Assembly: GCF_905163445.1 (NCBI RefSeq)
Contig: NC_053197.1
Location: forward strand, 248,001 to 312,000
Reading direction: 5' to 3'
DNA length: 64,000 bases
Source of the DNA: Pararge aegeria
Lineage: Eukaryota; Arthropoda; Insecta; Lepidoptera; Nymphalidae
In this document: positions 55,986 through 64,000 of the stretch, one piece after another
Numbering within the stretch: position 1 is the first letter of the stretch
Layout: the number at the start of each line of letters is the position of its first letter
Program-made: the position numbers and the translations under genes
Notes under the pieces: model-generated
What the model saw: the letters and a program-made list of their open reading frames with translations, nothing else
Databases searched by the model: none
Told to the model about the DNA's origin: nothing

Positions 55986-58434
55986 AGAAAACTAGACTAT
56001 CGATCTATAGACGGTATATCTGAAATACCTCATAATACTAATATATGCCTCTTTATATCATGTGTTTTCGAGGCATAAATGATTTCATCATAGAATAATC
56101 CACAGTTTTAATCAATATAAAACTGAGATTCAAAAATAAGTAGGCCAACCTACATAATATTCAAATGAAAAGCGATGCACCAGTTAAAAATGGTACTTCT
56201 GTACGCCATTAGTGTTTTTTTTATTACTCATTGCAAAAAATTAAGCTTCACAAACACCTGTTTTATAAAATGCAGGTATAGGTATATTGCCCATGAGTTG
56301 CTTGCTATTGGAATACATATACCTACAACCTACCTAATGTATATTTCTATTTTCCAATGATCTTATTAAAAATTACAGCTTGGTGTATCTAAGTGAGTGC
56401 ATATCCTAGGGGCAGTGAAGAATTATTATTATAGGTTATGATAGATAAGTCTAAAATGTGAAATATCAAGATCGTCCAGAAGTTTCCCAACAGCTCTCAG
56501 ACTCTCGCCCTCTACCCTCTCGCGCCGAGTGCGTATTACAGTAATCTCCTAACACGCCCGCAAATAATGTAATTGTGAACCTAAGATGTAACAAATTACG
56601 TAATAATATGTTTAGAGATTGCTGACACGTTTTGTTTAGAAACATGAAGAAAGCTTAAAAAGGGGATTTACCGCCATCTGCACCTTCTCGATTCTTCTAA
56701 GCAGAAATTTAGCCATGTCTCTATGCCTTAAGGTTAAGGTGTGGGTACCTACTCTGGTTTGAGTAGGTAGGTATATAGGTACGTTTTCCTACATCTGCTA
56801 AATACCTTTCTACTATGAATGGGAGCAAGTGGGTAAAACTTCGATTTCCCAATTCTTCATTTTAATCATTGCTTCGTTGCGCACGAATTGGGACCTATTT
56901 CTTAGAAAGTGAAACGAGCGAGCGGAAGCGGTTTTGCCCGTTAAATATTACAAAGAACTTTAAAATCTACGTCTTATCTAGTTTCTTTACATGACACTAA
57001 TATAAATTTATTAAGCTTCTTTATAGCTGACTCTAAGGCTGATTTACGGTAGGTAAATGTAGCGCTAAGGATTTGTTTTTATTCAAAATAGTGACTTGTT
57101 TGTAACGAAACCTGTCATATATAAGAAATAATTAAGAAGAAGAATAGCGGTGACGCAATATCGCCACTCGCAATATGGGGCGTGTAATAAGGCGTATCAT
57201 TGAGCCGACATTTCCAGCAGCTTCATCGGTACGGATACCAACAACACGCAACAATGACTGTAATTAAGGACAAGTGTTGCGCAAGCGCACACAGCGGCGC
57301 CGGGTAGGTATGTGTGCGTGCTAATTGAGTTATATTGTCTTAAATTACTAACAAATGATTACGTGCAGGGTCGCCATATAAGCAGCATAAATCCGACATA
57401 CTAAGCGTTTACCTTACTTAAGATAGTTTTAAATTCGAAAATAAATTTAAAAGTATGCATTAGTCACGTGCGAACCCTGTTTTCTTGAGTAATTTATACA
57501 ATTTTTAGTAAGCATGAAAATATTTTGATAAAGATTTAATTTAACAAACGTGTCTTGTAGAGAAGCATACACTTGGCACTTCTTGCCCAGTGGGCCCCAA
57601 ATTGTAGCCTTACAACTGGCTTTTTTAAATTTCTTGCATTATATCGAACGCACCTAAGCAGATAATAGATCGGTATCGAATGAGGTGCAAACTTCTTTAC
57701 TTTAATTTTTAAATTATTGTTTGTTTTCAATTTGCGGTTCATTCGAGATACAGATACACCCACTTACAGATAGATGAACTGACGGACGAGCAGTCGAAAA
57801 GTGGAGGCTTAGTAAAGGGTCCATTTGACACCCTTCGGATGGAACTATAAAAAGACTATCTGTTAGTCTTACATAACATAAAAGAGTAAAATAAGAACAA
57901 ACAGAAATGTCCTCGTAAATCAAGAATGATGGCGTCTCTACCGAGCTGCGTAATTACTCCCATCATGAGCACGTAAAGTAAATAAGCGATAAGCTCGCAC
58001 TTACCTCAAATAGATAATTTATTAACAAGTACTTGTGTCCTTAGTGGCAATCAGCGCCGTTTTACCATAACGCTGTGTGCGTTCGCTTGCGCAGAACAAT
58101 TACTTCAAAACACATTCATTTAGTCTTATATAAACCTTAATTCAATTAATCGTAATTATAATATTACCAACTGTTGCTCATAACTTCGACTTGTTGTTGA
58201 CTTGTTTTTGTTATAAAACAATAGCGTTTCTTCTATCTCATGGAACTAAATGAATTTAAGCATGAAGTGTCCTTGAACTTCCACTTTCAATTCTCGTCAT
58301 ATGAAATAACTCAATTATTACAAAAAAAAAATATCAAAAATCTTACACGCAGATCCATCGTTCCACACCGTTACATTTTTGGCTTTATATTGCAAACGTC
58401 CATGGATTCATCATGATCAATTAATTACCAATGA
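55986..58434. other. Noncoding interval
   Basis: No gene recognised. Small GC-rich stretches at about 56510-56570 and 57280-57310 look unique; otherwise AT-rich. Confidence 0.4.
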
Positions 58435-58596
58435 ATTACAGGGCACGTGGCGGTCACTATGAGAAGGGTTTAGGAAGGATATTAGCAGATTTCCCACACC
58501 TTTGAAAAAATTATAGAGAACTCTCAGGCATGCAGGTTTCCTCACGATGTCTTCCTTCACCGTAAAATTAATTGATATTTATTAGCTAAAAACGCT
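58435..58596 (-). repeat. Family C body, head missing
   Basis: CTCTCAGGCATGCAGGTTTCCTCACGATG and TTCCTTCACCGTAAAATTAATTG match the family C copies at 33106 and 47397. Confidence 0.65.
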
Positions 58597-59455
58597 CTCG
58601 AGCTGGGTGTATTTAATTTTAGCATTATCATCGCTCATCAACATATGAATCGCATGGAAGTCGCGGAAATTATGTGGGCAAAATAACTACACAATTATGA
58701 AGTGCTTAGTGAGTGAGTGAGTGGCCCAGTGTGAGTGGCCCAGTGCAAGTGGCACATTGTGTTGCGGAGCACAGGTTCACCTTCGGCTCGCGACAGACCG
58801 GCCGAGCGCAGCCGGGCGAGCCTGCGAGATCATAATATGGAGCGGGACAATCAGCGCTTTGTGCTGTTTTGCTCCATTTTCCTCACACCCGGCGTGTGAA
58901 CGAAACGTGATCTGCGCAGCATCCCGATACTCCTTTTATTGTACCTTCACGTCGTGCGGTTGGGTTCAGTTATGTTAGGGTTTTAATGCTCTATTAGTTA
59001 GAATCAAACATGCGTACTATGTTCAACAAATACCTATCCGTAATTTTATACTAGGTACGTCACAAAGTTAGTTGTTGTACTGTACTGTGCTGGTAAACTG
59101 GTCTGCAAGAGAAAAAAACAGTGAATGCTGACGCTTTCTTTGTCATGATAATATATTTAAAGACTAGCTGGACCCCTTGGTGTCATCCGCAGTATATTAG
59201 TCTGCAAACGTACTTTAGGATAAAAAAAAATGCCGATTTCCAAGACTCAAAGTATTTTTTATTTGTTAGAAGACATATAATAAAAATATGATGCTACAAT
59301 CAAATCTACTTATTAGTTTTGGGGTATTTTAGGGAATCCATACCTTTTGTTCAATTGCATGCCCTTTTTGTATTTCTAGTCCTGCTTTAAAATTTAAAAT
59401 CCTTTTGAGCCTGAAGAATGGCAAACCCATAATAATAGTTCCATATGTACATGGG
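58597..59455. other. Noncoding, GC-rich block 58690-58970
   Basis: A plus-strand frame of 85 codons at 58721-58978 lies in a tandem-like GTGAGTGGCCCAGT repeat and GC-rich DNA. No domain is recognised. A Helitron-like ACTAGCTGGACCCC lies near 59163. Confidence 0.4.
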
Positions 59456-59640
59456 CACCTACGTGACACGAGAACCTGGGTTCGATTACCGGTCGGGAGT
59501 TGTTCATTTTCCTGTTACACCGTGCCTCGGAGAGCACGTTAAGCCGTCGGTGCCGGTTATCACCCATAGGATCATTAAACCTTAGACTTAACACTCACCA
59601 ACATTGCAGCTGCTATGAGAGAAGAACTGTGTGCATAACA
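59456..59640 (+). mobile_element. SINE family G
   Basis: CTGGGTTCGATTACCGGTCGG (B box) is followed by CGTGCCTCGGAGAGCACGTTAAGCCGTCGG and GCCGGTTATCACCC, a familiar lepidopteran tRNA-SINE body. The A-box side is decayed. Confidence 0.6.
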
Positions 59641-61775
59641 TAAGGACGTTAATAGTTCTACAAAAATGAAGTACTATAACATGATTAACATTTTACTCAA
59701 AATCTGAACCTGAAACCTAAAAAAAGGTATCGCAAATCTAATAATTTTAGAAGGTAGCTTTTTACAAGTTATTTTTTGACATACACAATACCAGTAGGTA
59801 CGAACGACAGCTTGTTTTGCCTTGAGAGCTCAGGCGGTGGCTATTATAGACTTTACAGACAGAACTGTGCGGCTAAGCTGTCCTGCGTTTTTTTACGATT
59901 AGAGGTAGGGGTAAATAAATGTACCCTCTCCAAGTAAATAGTGCCCTTAACTTTAACTGCAAGACTAAGAAATGAACAATAAAATAACTTTCATTCTCTG
60001 AGCTCATACATATTCTGTTGAATCTAATATCACAGTCTAAATAATGAGTTATTTACGTTACTACCTACTTTTTAATAAACTAGATATTATAGATTTTACA
60101 TTCCTCTCTAGAATTTGATAGATGCAGTGGTAGCTACTACAACGTTCTACTACAGTGTACAATATTTTAATTTCATTTTTTTTGTTTGTTTCATGTAAAG
60201 CTGTGCGACAATTTTATTCAGGTAACGATTTTAATATACTAACTATTTTAATAACTTCAAGACACCGGATGCTTTTTAACATTTACAGATTAAAATATAC
60301 TATTTAAGCTGCAAATACAAATTTTTCATTTGTGTTCATGAAAAATCTCGAGTAGGTATGGGCCTCGAATCATAATCCGAAAGCTCGCTTACAGAGAAGC
60401 TTTACGATGGACTATTATTCTATACATTAAATAATTGCTACGATTACATGTTTAAAAGACAAAACTCAAACTAAATTACGATATTCCGCTGCTAAATTTT
60501 TCATTATCTATTAGATAAGTATCTACCTATTATGTTAAATGTATGAACGCTTCATAAGTGATAAGGTCTACATGAATAAAACATTTTTGAATTTTTATTT
60601 AATTATTAAAACTTTATCGTCGGTTGAATTTACATGTGATAGAAACTTAGTTAATTGTTCAATTGGATGAATTACCTGATTCTTTTTCTCAATTGGCAGG
60701 TCAGATTAATTGGCTTTTATTTATGCACTCGTTTATTTATATCCAGAATCAAAAAGAGGCCAATTATTTTAGTCGCCAATATTTTCTTGTTTTTTAGTGT
60801 TCATATAAAAACATCTCGATCGATTTGAATTATAAGTTAAGGTTGTTTAGAAAAAAGAAATTCTCTTAATTTTCTTTTTTCCATTTTTAATAACCGTAAA
60901 ATCAATAAAAGCAATAAATATTTCCACTGTACATTAAACAGACGGCATTCGGTTTGAGAAAATCTATTATTAAATTGTATGTGGTACGAAGTTCATTGGA
61001 TCAGCTAGTTACAAAAATTTCCATCTTGATCTCAGATTGCACTACCGTCAGTTGTGTAATTACACGAGTGGCCAAAAAAAAAGGGTGAGAGAACCAATTT
61101 CTTTATTTCTCCGTAACTTGCCGGTCTGCCTCCACAGATATGTATCATCTCAGAATAATGAATCATTTTTCTGAGGGTATCTTTAAAATCTTTACACCTA
61201 AAAAAAAGGATTAGTCAAAGGAAATTGCTTATCTATTATTTTTTCTGAAAATTACTACACATTTTCAGATGTCAAAATTGGAGGAGAGTGCGGCAGTCGG
61301 GTTCTTAATTCAGGTTTAAAAAACATATGATAAACGGACAAAAAGGTTCGCTGAAATTGCCTAATCAAAACTGCCATCATAAGATAAATGCTAATTAGAT
61401 ATCTCTCGGGATTTCTTCCCAAAGCAAGCCTCAAGGGCTTGCTTGGGGTAGAAATAAGGATTTAAAAATAAGCAGCAAGAACACTCCGCCCAGACGTGCC
61501 GGGATAACGAAACGTAGCGTCCTTAGGAGCCGGCAAAGCGTGCAAGCAAATGTCTTTGTGACTAAGACGCAATTGGCTTGTTGTGGCTTGACGTATACAT
61601 GTATAGCAACCTCTAATTGGACTCCCGAAGAAGCACGAAGATGCTTCACCTTCACGTTCACTTTAAAATTCACTCAAATTAATTTAATTAGGTACCTATT
61701 TTGTTTACTTTACGAAACTAAGGTGAGGTGCCAGAAGATTGTTTGGCTTGGATGAATAGATAATTTCTTAATTAT
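59641..61775. other. Noncoding interval
   Basis: AT-rich; a LINE-tail-like GTATGAACGCTTCATAAGTG lies at about 60541-60560 (like 31813). Nothing else is recognised. Confidence 0.4.
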
Positions 61776-61945
61776 CTCTGGTCTGGTGGGAGGCTTTGGC
61801 CGTAGTTAGTTACCATCTTACCGACTAAGACGTGCCGCTAAGCGATTTAGTGTTCCGGTGCGACGCGATGTCGCGTAGACACCGATTAGGGGTATGACTA
61901 CCATACTCCTTCTCATATATCTTAGACTGCATCATCACTAATGAG
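61776..61945 (+). repeat. SINE family E body fragment
   Basis: GTCTGGTGGGAGGCTTTGGCC, GTGCCGCTAAGCGATTTAG and CACCGATTAGGGGTATGAC match 18020-18243 and 36625. The head is absent. Confidence 0.65.
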
Positions 61946-62429
61946 TGTACGGTTTATGACCGTATCAAATAATAAAATAATTGTTTATTCATATTGATCT
62001 ATTAGAATAAACTCCCAGGTACCGATAATAAGTAATTGAATGATAATACAATGATTCAAGAACTGTCTGTTAGAGTGATACGTACCTACTATGTTAGCGA
62101 CTCGCAGACAAATAATACTTTTAAAAATATATTATGTTGGATTTTAAGTTAACTCGGTATCAACTTTGTCGATATCGATGTCACAATTATTGGTTCGTAA
62201 ACTATGAAAATCTTCCCCCCTCCGTGCTCATTAGTAACGCACCCGCGACTTTGCTTCGGATTCCTTTAAATTATTATATCAGTACTTACTTACCTGTCTT
62301 CATGAGCTACTGAAAGCTAAGTAGGTAAATGCCGTTACGATATATTTAATCGAATATTTTAGAATTATTTCACTAGCCTTATATTCTTTATTAAGCCTAT
62401 CGATTGAAAACCTTTTTTTTATATTAATA
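61946..62429. other. Noncoding interval
   Basis: AT-rich, no gene or repeat recognised. Confidence 0.4.
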
Positions 62430-62528
62430 GCGGGCAAACGAGCAAGTGGGTCACCCGATGTTAAGTGATCACCGCCGTCCATAAACATCTGCAGCACCAG
62501 AGGAGCCACCGATGCGTTGCCAGTTTTT
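62430..62528. repeat. Repeat family H
   Basis: GGGCAAACGAGCAAGTGGGTCACCCGATGTTAAGTGATCACCG ... CACCAGAGGAGCCACCGATGCG is a text I recognise as very common in lepidopteran genomes. Its class is not clear to me. Confidence 0.55.
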
Positions 62529-63728
62529 ATATAGATATGAAAAAAAAAATTAAATAGATTATTATTTAATTGGAATGTGAGCTTTCCATCATATTTGAAT
62601 TTTCTAAATCGACCGCCTAATGATTTAGAAGGAATCTATAGAAAAAAACGTTCTACCAACTCTTAGGTGAACGGATGAGGTTTGCCTAGGAATGTCTTTA
62701 GATTAGGCGTTACTTAGGTATTTAGGCATTGCCTCGTTCATCGTTAGTGAAAACATAATTGTTGATTAGTGGGCCACGTGGCACTGACACACAATTATAG
62801 TAAAGTTTTCATTGATTGTGGGTCATATGATGCATAATTCCAAAGTTTTAATTGTGGTAGGCCTCAAGTAGCCACCATCTTGTTAGATTGTAAGCATTGG
62901 CCAGGAAATTAGAATGCCTTGCTATATTGCGTATAAAAATAAAACTATTTTTGTTCTATATACGGCGTCCCTAGAACAGGTTTTTTAATGTCCTGGTCTG
63001 GTTTTATACAATAAACTTATATCATTATATATAACATATTGACATAGCCTCATTTGAGCAGAACATTAGGTAAGTCCTCTTCTCTCATATTATAAGTAAA
63101 CGAGACTGCCGAGCAGTGAAATATTAATAATCTCAAAATTATATGACTTTGATTATCAAGTCAAGATTATCAAGAGTATTTGAATTCCTCCATCCCCGGA
63201 CAAACGCGAACGTACTCTGCTGTACCAGAAGGGTCGCGAAGGCTTCGGCAAATCAAATAACTGCTCGATCTCTCGATCGCGGAATTGGCTCACGTGCCAC
63301 GTACTAATTGCGCGCCGGGGGCGTTTCATAGAACCGATTTAAAATCCTCGTCGCGTGTAATCTGTTGCAAATTACCAGATGGTTAACACAGGTGGCTCGA
63401 GCACGAGACGTACCTTAAGTATACAGTTACATAACCTGATCATTTCAAACATCCTTCATAGAATTGAATCACAAATCTGGCAATTGTTGTTTCTATTATA
63501 TAAACAGCGAGCACACGGGCTCGAGATCACGAGCTCATCATCACGAGATCTGATGATAAGTCGCCCATGAACATCAATAGGCCCTAAGCTAAGTTTAAGT
63601 TCCGAAGAGTTGTTTGCATTGATACCTTCCTTGTTCTCTTCCTTCAAGGGACATACTCCGGCCAAAATCTACATGAGTGCAGCCGCTTTTACATAAGTTT
63701 AACCTCTAAAATACAAATGTTTTTTTAA
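62529..63728. other. Noncoding interval
   Basis: AT-rich with a GC-richer stretch at 63190-63350. No gene recognised. Confidence 0.4.
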
Positions 63729-63962
63729 AGTAATAATTGACGGAGCAAACAGATGGCCCACTTGATGGTAAGTGGAAAACCATCGCTTATATACAGGGTA
63801 ACTGCAAGCAGGGCATGCGAGGAACTCATCCTGCAACGTGCCGCCCTGTGTCCACCGACCTGGGGCGTAGGTGTTAAACTTACTGGAACACCGCATTGCG
63901 ACAATGTTGCGGCAGAAATAAGCATGGTGGTAGTAGGTACTTCTCCGGAGAAGCTCCGTCAC
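63729..63962 (-). repeat. Family D repeat, minus strand
   Basis: AGTAATAATTGACGGAGC (inverse of the GGTCCGTCAATTATTACT tail), GCGTAGGTGTTAAACTTA, CGACAATGTTGCGGCAGAAATAAGC and CTTCTCCGGAGAAGC cover nearly the whole family. Confidence 0.65.
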
Positions 63963-64000
63963 AAAAAGTTCAACTACTATCAAAAGTATCCTGTAAGTGC

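Noticed and set aside
1..64000. CRISPR arrays, operons or bacterial genes
   Set aside because: No regularly spaced repeats; intron signals, SINEs and Helitrons show a eukaryotic nuclear genome.

Overview
The window looks like a piece of a moth or butterfly (lepidopteran) nuclear genome. It is AT-rich and crowded with short repeats whose ends are typical of Lepidoptera: tRNA-headed SINEs, Lep1-type nonautonomous Helitrons ending in CTAGT, a non-LTR element with a TTGAAT-type tail, and an RTE-type element with an ATG/CAT microsatellite tail. No complete host gene is visible. The only host coding signal I can defend is a 54-base candidate exon at 39268-39321, so most of the window is probably intron or gene desert. 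GC-rich, apparently unique blocks recur between the repeats (near 20480, 26000, 28750, 30250, 32620, 35540, 40230, 41650, 44650 and 58750) and could be regulatory or conserved noncoding DNA.

Region 1.8-9.0 kb is a nest of mobile elements. A plus-strand SINE (family A) is split at 1893/8646 by a minus-strand non-LTR retrotransposon. That element is split at 3336/8516 by a seemingly intact DIRS-type tyrosine-recombinase retrotransposon, and the 3' half of the SINE also carries a small Helitron-like insert. The DIRS element has near-identical inverted terminal repeats, an internal complementary region holding reverse complements of both ends, and three long open frames: Gag; reverse transcriptase/RNase H plus a C-terminal domain; tyrosine recombinase. 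Gag appears to need removal of a 462-base intron. Both frame changes (Gag to Pol, Pol to recombinase) are in the -1 direction, and each overlap holds a retrovirus-like slippery heptamer read in the right phase. Neither downstream frame has an ATG at its start.

Region 9-48 kb is mostly unique AT-rich DNA with SINE, Helitron and LINE-tail copies. I use working letters: A (head TGGCGCAGTGGG), C (head in minus-oriented copies, with TCATCATCAT at the other end), D (CTCCGGAGAAGTACTACC...ACATGAGGCTTAAC), E (CCCTGGCACAGCGG head, GGTCTGGTGGGAGGCTT body), F, G and H. A decayed LINE C-terminal coding fragment lies at 47829-48130.

Region 48.8-52.9 kb is a second copy of the same non-LTR family as at 2-8.6 kb, on the plus strand. 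It is interrupted by a 5'-truncated RTE-type element (49028-50601, minus) with a perfect 10-base target duplication; the host reading frame resumes across it. A still older relic of the family lies at 55505-55985. Several retroelement boundaries carry short, nearly perfect foldbacks. The rest, to 64 kb, is unique or repeat-fragment DNA.
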